From: Atopostipes sp964624875
Lineage (GTDB): Bacteria; Bacillota; Bacilli; Lactobacillales; Carnobacteriaceae_A
Length of the DNA: 35,465 nucleotides
Reading direction: 5' to 3'
NCBI GenBank assembly: GCA_964624875.1
Contig: CAZUZA010000010.1
Location: 1-35,465 of the forward strand
Positions 7,878 to 16,361 of this stretch are shown here, one piece after another (the first letter of the stretch is position 1; each line of letters begins with the position of its first letter). Under the pieces are notes generated by a model, which did not search any database, was not told the origin of the DNA, and saw only the letters and a program-made list of their open reading frames with translations. The translations under genes and the position numbers were made by a program.

Positions 7878-7906
7878 TAGACTTTAATAAAAATTATAAG
7901 TATAAT
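7878..7906 (+). promoter_or_regulatory. Promoter of the PTS IIB-IIA genes
   Basis: TAGACT (7878-7883) and TATAAT (7901-7906) are spaced by 17 bases. Transcription would begin near 7913, just before the cre site. Confidence 0.65.
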
Positions 7907-7922
7907 GAATATGTATATGGGC

Positions 7923-7936
7923 TGTAATCGCTATCA
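7923..7936 (+). promoter_or_regulatory. cre site (CcpA operator)
   Basis: TGTAATCGCTATCA matches the cre consensus TGWAANCGNTNWCA at all 14 positions. It lies about 10 bases downstream of the predicted transcription start, a roadblock position, so glucose would be expected to repress the PTS genes. Confidence 0.75.
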
Positions 7937-7994
7937 AATCAAAGTTTTGGTGTTATAGTCCATAAAATAGAACTGTTTTTGGAGGATGAATAAT

Positions 7995-8315
7995 GTGGCA
8001 GAAAAAACAATTATGTTAGTGTGTTCTGCAGGGATGAGTACATCCTTATTAGTTTCCAAAATGCAAAAATCAGCAAAAGAAAAAGGGTTAGATGCTGAAA
8101 TTTTTGCGAATTCTGCTAATGAAGCGGATGAAAGCTTGGCTAATAAAGATATCGATGTATTACTCTTAGGACCACAAGTGCGTTTTATGAAGACGCAATT
8201 CGAGAAAAAAGTTGAGGATAAAGGAATCCCAGTTGATGTCATTAACATGCAAGACTATGGTATGGTAAATGGCGAGAAGGTTCTTCAAGCAGCTTTAGAT
8301 TTATTAGGTGAATAA
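7995..8315 (+). CDS. PTS lactose/cellobiose-family IIB component
   Basis: A 106-residue phosphocarrier of a sugar phosphotransferase system. The start is GTG at 7995: GGAGG lies nine bases before it, whereas the in-frame ATG at 7986 touches the ribosome site. The phosphorylated Cys10 sits in the P-loop-like motif CSAGMSTSLLV of the Lic/Cel IIB family. LLGPQVRFM in the middle is also typical. IIA follows 85 bases later. No IIC permease or glycosidase is in the window, so the sugar (cellobiose, chitobiose or other beta-glycoside) cannot be named. Confidence 0.9.
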   Translation: MAEKTIMLVCSAGMSTSLLVSKMQKSAKEKGLDAEIFANSANEADESLANKDIDVLLLGPQVRFMKTQFEKKVEDKGIPVDVINMQDYGMVNGEKVLQAALDLLGE

Positions 8316-8329
8316 ATATGTTAAAATAG

Positions 8330-8355
8330 AATCGACAGAGAAAGATCGATTTTAT
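8330..8355 (+). promoter_or_regulatory. Small hairpin between IIB and IIA
   Basis: AATCGA (8330-8335) and TCGATT (8346-8351) could form a 6-bp hairpin followed by TTATC. It may be a processing or partial-termination signal that sets the IIB to IIA ratio. Confidence 0.3.
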
Positions 8356-8400
8356 CTTTAATAACGACAAAGATTGAATTCAGAAAAGGAGATTTTATTT

Positions 8401-8748
8401 ATGGCAGACGAACACGGTGAAATATTAGAAAAAGTAATGGGTCTAATTATGCACGGTGGTGACGCAAAAAGTAGTGCAATGGAAGCTATCCACGCTGCAA
8501 AATCGGGTGATTTTGATGGGGCTGAAGATAAGTTAGCTGACTCGGAAGAAGCTTTAACCAAAGCACATAAATTCCAAACAAACTTACTTACGAAAGAGGC
8601 CAGTGGAGACGCAGTCGAATTATCTCTTTTAATGGTGCATGGACAAGACCACCTAATGACAGCTATGACTGTAAAAGACCTAGCTACTGAGATCATCGAT
8701 GTGTATCGAAAACTAGATGGACAAGAAGTATTTCTAGACCAAGAATAA
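8401..8748 (+). CDS. PTS lactose/cellobiose-family IIA component
   Basis: A 115-residue helical protein that passes phosphate from HPr to IIB. The ATG at 8401 follows AAAGGAG by eight bases. Family landmarks are the N-terminal LIMHGGDAKSSAMEA helix and the active-site segment LLMVHGQDHLM, with His80 as the phosphorylated residue and His84 conserved nearby. It ends in an acidic tail (VFLDQE). It is co-transcribed with IIB and closed by a very strong terminator. The missing IIC means it must serve a permease encoded elsewhere. Confidence 0.9.
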   Translation: MADEHGEILEKVMGLIMHGGDAKSSAMEAIHAAKSGDFDGAEDKLADSEEALTKAHKFQTNLLTKEASGDAVELSLLMVHGQDHLMTAMTVKDLATEIIDVYRKLDGQEVFLDQE

Positions 8749-8773
8749 ATAGTAGATTTGATCATTTAAACTA

Positions 8774-8818
8774 AAAAAGCCAACAACACTACTTATGTAA
8801 AGGTGTTGTTGGCTTTTT
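8774..8818 (+). terminator. Terminator after PTS IIA
   Basis: AAAAAGCCAACAACAC and GTGTTGTTGGCTTTTT are perfect 16-base arms around a 13-base loop. The symmetric A and T tracts could make it work on both strands. Confidence 0.9.
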
Positions 8819-8834
8819 GTGTATTTTAAAAAAT

Positions 8835-8863
8835 AAAAAAGGCTGAAATACATCAGCCTTTAG
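8835..8863 (-). terminator. Terminator of the Lmo0937-type gene
   Basis: On the minus strand AAGGCTGA and TCAGCC(TT) pair across a short loop, followed by TTTTTT. Confidence 0.75.
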
Positions 8864-8871
8864 TTGAGTAG

Positions 8872-9021
8872 CTATCTTCGTTTTCTTCCAGTAATTAAGT
8901 TAAAGATGAAGAGTATTACAGCAATAACTAGAAGAACGTGTATTAGGCCACCTGCTACAAACTCAGTAACCATTCCTAAAAACCATAAAACAACTAATAT
9001 ACCTATTATTGTCCATAGCAT
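8872..9021 (-). CDS. Lmo0937-family small membrane protein (DUF5670)
   Basis: A 49-residue protein with two membrane helices (about 2-18 and 24-42) and a basic tail, TGRKRR. The ATG at 9021 (MLWTIIG) is chosen because AGGAG lies seven to eight bases before it and because family members begin MLWTI. Two upstream in-frame ATGs are less well placed. MLWTIIGILVVLWFLG and LIHVLLVIAVILFIFNLI are the family signature. Function is unknown; relatives are often stress-linked. Confidence 0.8.
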   Translation of the reverse strand: MLWTIIGILVVLWFLGMVTEFVAGGLIHVLLVIAVILFIFNLITGRKRR

Positions 9022-9136
9022 TTTCATCACTCCTGTTTCATTTATTAATTTGAGAATAACAAATATATGAATAAAATTATAGCAATAAGCCTTCAAATGG
9101 AAAAATAATTAGTATATAACCTATTGAATTTCACTA

Positions 9137-10090
9137 CTAGTCCTTATGGAAGTCCTTTTGTTTGAGGAATAGAGACATAAGAATACCTGCTAGAACAGCA
9201 ATACCAAGAGTTATAAACGTTCCAAGAGGGTGTTCTTTAAATGGAAGTCCACCTGTATTCATTCCCCAGAGACCAGCGACGATTCCCACTGTGGCAATAA
9301 TAATTGAAAGAGATGTTAAGTATCGCATTAATTGATTCAAATTATTATCAATAATGTCAGAATATAGACTACTCACAGCATCCATTAAATCACGATATAC
9401 ATGAACTAATTTTTTGACTAAATTGTTATACCATTGAATATCGTGCACTAATAAACTATTGTCCAACTCTTCTACGAAAGCTTTATTTTCTAATAAATGA
9501 CGAATCGCTTCCTCTTGAGAATTTATTGTGTGTTCTAATAAAACTAAATTTTGTTCTGTACCAGTTACTAACTTTAATAAGGCATTACTAGTTGAACGGT
9601 TCGTTTGCTCATTTAAATATTCAATTTGTTCTTTTTGGTAGCTCAGTTCCTTTACATAATTCGAATAAGACAGAAGAGCTACATACATTATAATACTCTC
9701 AATAGAATTTATGTCATAAGATTCTTCATTCATAAAGTCTTGATCAAATGTAGAGTGAGGATTTGTGATAAACCAAAACAGATGGTCCTTACTCTTAATG
9801 AAAACAAAGGACTCTAATCGGCTTTCGATATGATCAAAGGCACTTGAAGGTTGAATGTTAGATAATACCAGTATTATAGTCTCACCGAGTACAGGTGAAT
9901 CGATCCTTTCATATCTAGGAGCAATAGGAATAATATCATTAAAATAAAAGACATCATTTGGCAATTCATATGTTTCCAGAAAGTCTTTTTTATCTTGGTC
10001 ATTAATGTTTTTATAAATCGTTAAATCAGTAGAATCTGCTTCAAAGGCATCTATTAGTTCGTTTTTTTGAATAGTATAAGTATTTTTCAT
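9137..10090 (-). CDS. CorA-family magnesium/divalent metal transporter
   Basis: A 317-residue inner-membrane channel. A cytoplasmic alpha/beta domain (about 1-150) is followed by a long helical stalk with coiled-coil character (150-250) and two C-terminal membrane helices. The signature GMN lies in LWGMNTGGLPF after the first helix (about residue 275). The C-terminus ends basic (KQKDFHKD), as is usual. AAGGAG precedes the ATG by six bases. It is monocistronic and divergent from the AI-2E permease gene. The acidic loop (EHPLG) after the GMN motif is typical for Mg2+ or Co2+ uptake. Confidence 0.85.
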   Translation of the reverse strand: MKNTYTIQKNELIDAFEADSTDLTIYKNINDQDKKDFLETYELPNDVFYFNDIIPIAPRYERIDSPVLGETIILVLSNIQPSSAFDHIESRLESFVFIKSKDHLFWFITNPHSTFDQDFMNEESYDINSIESIIMYVALLSYSNYVKELSYQKEQIEYLNEQTNRSTSNALLKLVTGTEQNLVLLEHTINSQEEAIRHLLENKAFVEELDNSLLVHDIQWYNNLVKKLVHVYRDLMDAVSSLYSDIIDNNLNQLMRYLTSLSIIIATVGIVAGLWGMNTGGLPFKEHPLGTFITLGIAVLAGILMSLFLKQKDFHKD

Positions 10091-10269
10091 AGCCGTCTCC
10101 TTACTTTTCCTAAGTCTATTCTGTTTTTATCATTCTGTCAAAGAATACAAAATGTCCTTTTGCTTGAATAATAAACTAAAGGATAGTTTTATTCTATTTT
10201 ACAAGTTATAATAAGATATACGTTAATAATATTTATATCTATTAACATAAGAAAGAAGGTTTTTAATTA

Positions 10270-11442
10270 ATGGATATTCAAAAAAATTGGTCCAGATTGT
10301 TTGGCTTACTTTCACTTGTAGTTTTATTATATTGGGCGGTAAATAACTTAACCAGTATCCAAGCAGGTTTTAATTTTATTGTTGCAGCGTTTACGCCTTT
10401 TATTATAGGAGCAGGTGTAGCTTTTATTATAAATATACCCATGCGTATAATAGAAGACTTACTTGTTAAATATACTGGAAAAAACAAAAAATGGTTCCGG
10501 TTTGTGGCCATGACTCTTTCTTTTCTCCTAGTAGTCTTATTTTTCTATTTACTTATATTCTTAATTATTCCAGATTTACAACAAACGATAACTTCCTTTA
10601 TAAATGTTGTACCAGATACCATTCGTAACATGATTAATTGGGTAAATGAATTCATCGAAAACAATCCACGGATTGTTGAGTTTGTTTCACAACTTGATGT
10701 AGATCTTAACCAAATTCAACAAGAAGCAATCAATACAATACAACGTTTTGCTACAAATATAATCGGTGGCACCTTTAACTTTGCTATTTCAACGATTAAT
10801 AGTATTGTAACAATATTTATTGCTCTTATTTTCGCAGTCTATATTCTATCAATGAAAGAAATGTTGGTAAGACAAGTAAAAAAACTTATCTATAGTACTT
10901 GGTCTTTAAAATGGGCAAACTATTTTGTAAATGTAGGGAAGAAAGCAAACGAAATTTTCTCAAGTTTTGTTGGAGGACAAATTTTAGAAGCTATTATTCT
11001 AGGTGGATTAGTTTACTTAGGTATGTGGCTCTTTAATTTCCCTTATCGCTTATCGGTTTCTGCTATTACAGGAGCTCTAGCTCTAATACCGATTTATGGT
11101 GCACTTTTAGGGGGAGTCGTTGGCTTCATTCTTATTGCTGTTGTTAGCTTTCCAAAGGCATTAGGCTTCATATTATTTAGTGTTGTTGTTCAGCAAATCG
11201 AAGGAAACCTTATTTACCCACGAGTTGTTGGTAACAGTGTTGGGTTACCAAGCATTTGGGTAATGATGGTTGTAACAGTAGGTGGATCCTTATTTGGACT
11301 AATCGGTATGCTCGTTGCTGTTCCAGTTGTATCATTAGCTTATACTCTAGTATCAGCCACGGTAAATCATAGATTAGAACAACGAAAATTAGTGATAGAA
11401 ACGGGTACAAGTAACATAACTAGAAGAGTAAAACGTAAATAA
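10270..11442 (+). CDS. AI-2E family transporter (PF01594)
   Basis: A 390-residue membrane protein with about eight helices. It has paired N-terminal helices (12-65), a third near 75-100, a periplasmic amphipathic stretch containing IPDLQQTITSFINVVPDTI, and a C-terminal block with FVGGQILEAIILGG, PYRLSVSAITGALALIPIYGALLGG, and QQIEGNLIYPRVVGNSVGLPSIWV. The last is the most conserved family motif. Members export small molecules (AI-2 in TqsA) or act as Na+/H+ antiporters, and the substrate here is unknown. AAGAAGG lies upstream of the ATG. It is monocistronic. Confidence 0.9.
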   Translation: MDIQKNWSRLFGLLSLVVLLYWAVNNLTSIQAGFNFIVAAFTPFIIGAGVAFIINIPMRIIEDLLVKYTGKNKKWFRFVAMTLSFLLVVLFFYLLIFLIIPDLQQTITSFINVVPDTIRNMINWVNEFIENNPRIVEFVSQLDVDLNQIQQEAINTIQRFATNIIGGTFNFAISTINSIVTIFIALIFAVYILSMKEMLVRQVKKLIYSTWSLKWANYFVNVGKKANEIFSSFVGGQILEAIILGGLVYLGMWLFNFPYRLSVSAITGALALIPIYGALLGGVVGFILIAVVSFPKALGFILFSVVVQQIEGNLIYPRVVGNSVGLPSIWVMMVVTVGGSLFGLIGMLVAVPVVSLAYTLVSATVNHRLEQRKLVIETGTSNITRRVKRK

Positions 11443-11473
11443 ACAAAATATTATACAGTTAAATGTAAGCAAT

Positions 11474-11526
11474 AAAATAAGAGAAACCACTGGACCTTCA
11501 TTCGAAGTCAGTGGTTTCTCTTATTT
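11474..11526. terminator. Bidirectional terminator between the permease and citX
   Basis: AATAAGAGAAACCACTG and CAGTGGTTTCTCTTATT are perfect 17-base arms around about 16 bases. The element serves convergent genes on both sides. Confidence 0.85.
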
Positions 11527-11559
11527 ACGTAGAGTTAGAACTTTTGTTCCAGACTCTTT

Positions 11560-12123
11560 TTATTCAAAATATGAAAGGATTTGTTGAGAAATCTCAGTTT
11601 GTAGCTCTTCTACAGAGTGACGTCTACTTCTGCCACAATCTTTAGCCGATTCGTTACAAATAAAACATCTTCTAATAGGAAGGCCTAATTGAGTTCGACT
11701 CGTTCCTTCAATTTCATTTTTATCATTTAATTTTAAGACATCAATATCAAATAAACGTCCAAGGGGATGAGTTTCCTCTATGTCTACAGCAAATTCTTTC
11801 ATTTCACGAGGGGAGAGCGAGCTTAAAATATAATATTCGTAACCCGTGTATTCCTCTCGTTTTAGCTCATGTAAAATTGCTAAATCGTTCTTAGATTCTT
11901 TTACATGATTGACCATATAATCAAATGCCTTATTTAATATATCATTTGTTTTGATTGGTCCGGGAATTGCCATAGTCATGACTAAAAGACTATAATTGTC
12001 TTCTTTAGTTGTTTTACCAAGTAACGCTCGCTGGAAATGAACTCTTTCGTCACGAGCGTTTAACATTGCTGGTAAATCTACTTCTTTACCACTTGAAAAG
12101 ATTGTTGGATATTTGTTCATCAT
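11560..12123 (-). CDS. citX: Apo-citrate lyase phosphoribosyl-dephospho-CoA transferase CitX
   Basis: A 187-residue enzyme that transfers the 2'-(5''-triphosphoribosyl)-3'-dephospho-CoA precursor made by CitG onto the CitD acyl carrier protein. The family motif GRLFDIDVLKL is at about residues 122-132. A C-terminal RRCFICNESAKDCGRSRRHS segment supplies conserved Cys and basic residues. Its ATG shares one base with the citF stop (TAATG), so translation is likely coupled. It is the last gene of citCDEFX. Here it is a separate protein rather than fused to CitG. Confidence 0.92.
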   Translation of the reverse strand: MMNKYPTIFSSGKEVDLPAMLNARDERVHFQRALLGKTTKEDNYSLLVMTMAIPGPIKTNDILNKAFDYMVNHVKESKNDLAILHELKREEYTGYEYYILSSLSPREMKEFAVDIEETHPLGRLFDIDVLKLNDKNEIEGTSRTQLGLPIRRCFICNESAKDCGRSRRHSVEELQTEISQQILSYFE

Positions 12124-13652
12124 TAAATGTTGTTTACTACGTCGATTACTGTACCATCACGATATTCAACAACCGCAACTGTTTTGTCACCAAACTCTAA
12201 AGGTTTTGGTTGGCCAACAATTTCGTAAGCTTTATCGCGTAACTCTTCGATTGTATATTGTGGTACATCTAAGTCTTTAAATGCTTCTACTAAATCTTGA
12301 CGATTCGGGTTAATTGCAATACCAACTTCAGTTACAACGACGTCAACTGAATCACCAGGAGTTACAACTGTAACAACTTCATCAACGATTGTAGCAATAC
12401 GTCCACGAACTAGAGGAGAGATGACTAAGCTTAATTTTGAAGCTGCTGAAGTGTCTGAGTGACCACCTGAAGCGCCACGAATGACACCGTCTGATCCTGT
12501 AAGAACGTTTACGTTGTAATTTTTATCAATTTCTAAAGCAGATAAAATACATACGTCTAATTGGTTAATTGCTGAACCTTTACTGAATGGAGAAGCATAA
12601 AATTCTGCATCTACTTCGTAATGGTTTTCGTTTTCACCTAATGAAACACCTGAAGCGGCATCAAAGTCTTGAACGTCAATAATTTTATCAACTAGACCTT
12701 CTTTCATTAATTCAACCATTGCATTTGTAATTCCACCAAGTGCAAAGCTAGCAGTGATTTCATCTTTTAACATTGCTTCACGCAAGTAACGAGTTACAGC
12801 TAATGAAGATCCACCCGTACCTGTTTGGAATGACCAACCGTCTTTAAAGTAAGGTGATGCTGTAATAACTTTTGAAGCATATTCTGCGATTAATAATTCT
12901 TTAGGGTTTTGCGTGAAACGAGTAGCTCCACTTGCAATACCTGATGGATCACCAATTGCATCAACTTCAACAACGTAATCTACGTTTGTTTGAGGAATTG
13001 AGATTGGTGTGTTTGGATATGGTACTAGCGTATCTGTGATTGCAACAACTTTATCTGCATATTTCGCATCGATCATCGCATAACCTAATGAACCACAAAC
13101 TGCTTTTCCACGAGTTCCGTTTACGTTACCGTAAGCATCTGAACTTGGAGAACCTAAGAATGCAACGTCAATTTTAACTTGACCACTTGCAATTGCAGCT
13201 GCACGTCCACCGTGTGAACGGATAACTACAGGGTTTTCCATAATTCCTTCTGAAATAGCTGCACCTAGTTTGTCACGTAAACCACTTGAAGTAATGTTTG
13301 TAACTACGCCATTTTTAATGTGCTCAATTAATGGCTCATGTACGTTTGCAATTGAACTTGGAGCGATAGAGATATTTTTGAAGCCCATGTCTGCAATTTC
13401 TTCAAGAACCATGTTCATAACATAGTCACCTTCACGGAAGTGGTGGTGGAAAGAGATTGTCATACCGTCTTTAAGTCCGACTTTTTCAATTGCTTCACGA
13501 ATACTACCTAATAATTTTTCTTCACCTGGTTTAACAGGAGAGACATTACGGTGAGCTTCTTCAAAAGGCTTAACGTTTGTAAACTGACCACCGTATACAC
13601 CTTTTTTAGCGATTTCTGCTGGGATTTCTTTACCTACATTGTTTAATACCAT
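12123..13652 (-). CDS. citF: Citrate lyase alpha subunit (citrate CoA-transferase) CitF
   Basis: A 509-residue subunit that exchanges the acetyl group on the CitD carrier for citrate, giving citryl-ACP. It has the two CoA-transferase halves expected of the family. MTISFHHHFREGDYVMN opens the first. The glycine-rich TGTGGSSLAVTRY and GASGGHSDTSAA segments are in the second. The length agrees with about 510 residues in Klebsiella and Leuconostoc. It starts two bases after the citE stop and overlaps citX by three bases, so the subunits are translated together. Confidence 0.96.
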   Translation of the reverse strand: MVLNNVGKEIPAEIAKKGVYGGQFTNVKPFEEAHRNVSPVKPGEEKLLGSIREAIEKVGLKDGMTISFHHHFREGDYVMNMVLEEIADMGFKNISIAPSSIANVHEPLIEHIKNGVVTNITSSGLRDKLGAAISEGIMENPVVIRSHGGRAAAIASGQVKIDVAFLGSPSSDAYGNVNGTRGKAVCGSLGYAMIDAKYADKVVAITDTLVPYPNTPISIPQTNVDYVVEVDAIGDPSGIASGATRFTQNPKELLIAEYASKVITASPYFKDGWSFQTGTGGSSLAVTRYLREAMLKDEITASFALGGITNAMVELMKEGLVDKIIDVQDFDAASGVSLGENENHYEVDAEFYASPFSKGSAINQLDVCILSALEIDKNYNVNVLTGSDGVIRGASGGHSDTSAASKLSLVISPLVRGRIATIVDEVVTVVTPGDSVDVVVTEVGIAINPNRQDLVEAFKDLDVPQYTIEELRDKAYEIVGQPKPLEFGDKTVAVVEYRDGTVIDVVNNI

Positions 13653-13654
13653 TG

Positions 13655-14542
13655 TTAAATTTCCTCCTTGCCAATTAAGTTCGCTGCTTGTGCTAAAGCA
13701 ATAACACGCTCTGCACGGTCAACAATTGGCTTATCAATCATTTGACCATTTAAAGCAATTACACCAGAACCTTTAGATTCTGCTTCACGGATTGCCCAAA
13801 TAACTTCTTTAGCATTTTGAATTTCTTTTTCAGTTGGAGCATATACATCGTTAACAACTGGAATTTGACGAGGGTTAATAACTGATTTACCATCAAATCC
13901 AAGTTGTTTAATATGTTTAACTTCAGTTCTTAATCCTTCTTCGTTGTTCACGTCAGAATAAACTGTATCAATAGCAGCAATTCCAGCTTCACGAGCTGCG
14001 TGTAGAATCATGCTACGAGCAAATAATAATTCCGTTCCTTCTGGAGAACGAGTTGTTTTCATACTTGTTACGTAGTCTTCAGCACCAATTGCAATACCGA
14101 TTAAGCGATCTGAAGATTGTGCGATTTCACGTGCGTTGAAAGCTCCACCTGGAGATTCAATTGCTGCCATCATTTTAGTTGTTCCTAATTCGATGCCATT
14201 TTCTTCTTCAACTTTAGCAATAACTGCTTCAACATCTAGGATGTCTTGTGCATTTTCAGTTTTAGGTAAACGAATAACGTTAATTCCTGCTAAAACCATT
14301 GCTTCAATATCGAGTTTACCAACTGTTTCTAAAGAGTTGATACGGACAACTGTTTCTACTGAACTATAGTCAAATGTTTTTAATGCAAAGTGAACTAAAG
14401 TTCTTGCAGAATCTTTCTCAGTTAATGATACTGAGTCTTCTAAGTCAAACATAATTGAGTCTGCACCATAAATTGGAGCATCTCTTAACATTCCAGCATT
14501 TGAACCTGGGACAAACATCATAGTTCTTCTTAAACGTTCCAT
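13655..14542 (-). CDS. citE: Citrate lyase beta subunit (citryl-ACP lyase) CitE
   Basis: A 295-residue TIM-barrel enzyme that splits citryl-ACP into oxaloacetate and acetyl-ACP. The start is the ATG at 14542 (MERLRRT), preceded by GAAGGAG. It overlaps the last 13 bases of citD. HpcH/CitE family landmarks: MMFVPGSNAGML, DSIMFDLEDSV with metal-facing acidic residues, VVRINSLET, KMMAAIESPGGAFNA, and GIAIGAEDYVTSM. The C-terminal DGKSVINPRQIPVVN is also typical. It works in a complex with CitD and CitF. Confidence 0.96.
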   Translation of the reverse strand: MERLRRTMMFVPGSNAGMLRDAPIYGADSIMFDLEDSVSLTEKDSARTLVHFALKTFDYSSVETVVRINSLETVGKLDIEAMVLAGINVIRLPKTENAQDILDVEAVIAKVEEENGIELGTTKMMAAIESPGGAFNAREIAQSSDRLIGIAIGAEDYVTSMKTTRSPEGTELLFARSMILHAAREAGIAAIDTVYSDVNNEEGLRTEVKHIKQLGFDGKSVINPRQIPVVNDVYAPTEKEIQNAKEVIWAIREAESKGSGVIALNGQMIDKPIVDRAERVIALAQAANLIGKEEI

Positions 14543-14838
14543 GTTTCGATCTCCTTCCAATTGTATGATTCGTTTCCTAGTGCTCTTTGTAGAGCATTTA
14601 AAGTTCTTGCAGCAATTGTACAATCTAATGCACCACTATCAACAGCAGTGATTTTAACGCTATCTACGCCAAGACCTTTCGCTGTGTTAGTAATTACTTC
14701 CTCAATACGTTCGCCATATTGTTTTGCTACGTTAGACTGTAAGTCAATTGTGATTGCACCTTGATCGTTAGGTTCAACTGTAATATAAATGTCGCTAGAT
14801 TCAGTTGTTCCACTAACTGCTTTTTCTAAGATTTCCAT
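14530..14838 (-). CDS. citD: Citrate lyase acyl carrier protein (gamma subunit) CitD
   Basis: A 102-residue carrier bearing the phosphoribosyl-dephospho-CoA arm. The attachment Ser14 is in the N-terminal segment AVSGTTESSDIYI, the same position as Ser14 of the Klebsiella protein. The remainder (LGVDSVKITAVDSGALDCTIAARTLNAL) matches the family. Length is typical (about 97-102). It is 48 bases downstream of citC and overlaps citE by 13 bases, within the citCDEFX operon. Confidence 0.95.
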   Translation of the reverse strand: MEILEKAVSGTTESSDIYITVEPNDQGAITIDLQSNVAKQYGERIEEVITNTAKGLGVDSVKITAVDSGALDCTIAARTLNALQRALGNESYNWKEIETWNV

Positions 14839-14886
14839 TATATTTTCACCTCAATATATTTTTTGTTGCATTTTATGCAATTGTTA

Positions 14887-15885
14887 CTATTTATTATGTT
14901 TTTCTACTAAGTGTTTATAAGTAGATGGGGGAGTGAGGGTTTTGATTAAATCAAAATCCTTTTCAGCAAGTGCTTTTCTCACACGAGTCGCACTTATGAC
15001 TTCTCCACCTGTTTCGGCTCTAGGAATAACAACTAATTCAATGTCTTCATTAAATGATTTGGACATTGCTTTATTGTATAACTCTGTTACAGGAGATAAT
15101 GGTTCTTCTCCAACAAATCGAATGTCAATATTTAATATAGGAGCTATACGATCCTTAAATAATAAAGCATCTAATTCTGCTTGATGAACTGCGATATCTT
15201 CTTCAGCTCGGTCTTTTAGGAAATAAGAAGGGAAGGTTGCTTGAGAAACCTGATATTTACCACTTGGAATAACCGTAACATTTTCTAAGTGAGCTGTTCC
15301 TTCTTTGACAAGTCTGAATCGATCTTCAAATGAAAATTCTGAAGAATCATCTGATAAAACAAATATAAATAAGTGATCACATTGTTTTAAGGCAGTTTCT
15401 ACCAAATATAAATGACCTTTTGTAAATGGGTTAGCATTCATAACGATTGCACCATTATGGTCTTCATTAACTTTTACTTCATTAAGTTTTTTTGCATAGT
15501 CTTCAAAATTTGGTGAACCACGTTCCATTAATGAAACAGAACTAGATTGGACAATTTGTTTGAATCCTAATGAAGCAAAGAATTTTGAACTATCTGGCTT
15601 CGTATACAAGAAAACTTGAGTTTCACCGTTGTCCCATAAATGATCAGAAAGGTGGGTAATAATTTGAGTTAATAAGTTTTGATCTTGATAATCGCCACAT
15701 ATTGCCACAAATTTTATAATATTCTGATAAGTTGAGCCTGTACCAATTAATCGATCACCATCGAATATACCAATTGTATAATCAACTAAATCGTCTGGAT
15801 TTAAATCATTTAAATGTAATAAGTTGATCCACTTTTCTCGGACAATCTTATCGCGTTGAATCCATAGCCTTTTAGTAGGTAGCAT
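14887..15885 (-). CDS. citC: [Citrate (pro-3S)-lyase] ligase CitC
   Basis: A 332-residue enzyme that uses ATP and acetate to acetylate the CitD prosthetic group, switching citrate lyase on. The ATG at 15885 (MLPTKRLW) is chosen because AAGGAGTG lies about six bases upstream. The N-terminal third resembles a GNAT fold (IGTGSTYQNIIKFVAI). The rest is a nucleotidyltransferase with NANPFTKGHLYLVE (the HxGH-like site) and ISATRVRKAL. First gene of the minus-strand operon, behind a promoter at 15934-15962 with a cre-like site downstream of it. Confidence 0.94.
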   Translation of the reverse strand: MLPTKRLWIQRDKIVREKWINLLHLNDLNPDDLVDYTIGIFDGDRLIGTGSTYQNIIKFVAICGDYQDQNLLTQIITHLSDHLWDNGETQVFLYTKPDSSKFFASLGFKQIVQSSSVSLMERGSPNFEDYAKKLNEVKVNEDHNGAIVMNANPFTKGHLYLVETALKQCDHLFIFVLSDDSSEFSFEDRFRLVKEGTAHLENVTVIPSGKYQVSQATFPSYFLKDRAEEDIAVHQAELDALLFKDRIAPILNIDIRFVGEEPLSPVTELYNKAMSKSFNEDIELVVIPRAETGGEVISATRVRKALAEKDFDLIKTLTPPSTYKHLVEKHNK

Positions 15886-15908
15886 AATTTCACTCCTTCT
15901 TCCTGTTT

Positions 15909-15923
15909 TGTCAAACGCTTTCA
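15909..15923 (-). promoter_or_regulatory. cre-like site at the start of the cit transcript
   Basis: On the minus strand TGAAAGCGTTTGACA has a perfect left half (TGAAAGCG) and matches TGWAANCGNTNWCA at 11 of 14 positions. It lies roughly at +4 to +18 of the predicted cit transcript, a position suited to CcpA roadblock repression. Confidence 0.5.
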
Positions 15924-15933
15924 CGGCATAATT

Positions 15934-15962
15934 AGTATAAAGAAAATATATTTGTTTGTGAA
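15934..15962 (-). promoter_or_regulatory. Promoter of citCDEFX
   Basis: On the minus strand TTCACA (15957-15962) and TATACT (15934-15939) are spaced by 17 bases, each matching consensus at five of six positions. Transcription would start near 15927, about 40 bases before citC. Confidence 0.7.
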
Positions 15963-15970
15963 CAGTTCCT

Positions 15971-16187
15971 TTGTACTATTATTGTACTTTAGTTAAGAAC
16001 ACGGTAAAAAAGTGGACTATTGTATTTCTATTGTCTTTTTTGGGTGGATTTCGTTTCGTATTTCACAAAAAAGCATTAAAATACTTAAGACAATAAATTC
16101 GAAGCGCTTGCAAGACCATGAAACGTATTCTATTTGTTCTTAAAAAGACATATTATAAGTTTGCATTGGTTTTGAATAGTTTGTACT
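15971..16187. promoter_or_regulatory. Divergent citC-gntR control region with three TTGTACT repeats
   Basis: This AT-rich region between citC and the regulator gene holds TTGTACT at 15971-15977, 15982-15988 and 16181-16187. The first two are 11 bases apart, one helical turn, and lie just upstream of the cit -35. They are candidate binding sites for the GntR-type regulator. A weaker cre-like word, TCGAAGCGCTTGCA, is at 16099-16112 (11 of 14 matches, perfect AAGCGCTT core). I see no gene here. Confidence 0.4.
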
Positions 16188-16264
16188 TATATAAAGTAGA
16201 AAATAAATAATATTAGAGTTAGGCTTCTTATTTACCCTTAATTGCCAAGAATTTTTGGAAAAAT

Positions 16265-16293
16265 TTTACTCGACTATTTTAAAACGATATAAT
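16265..16293 (+). promoter_or_regulatory. Promoter of gntR-citG
   Basis: TTTACT (16265-16270) and TATAAT (16288-16293) are spaced by 17 bases. The predicted start is about 60 bases before the regulator ATG. Confidence 0.65.
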
Positions 16294-16361
16294 AAAGTGT
16301 GTGGATCAAGAGCGGTGTTTTATATGTGTAGATATTGACGATTTTTCCGAGGAGGAGTAAT

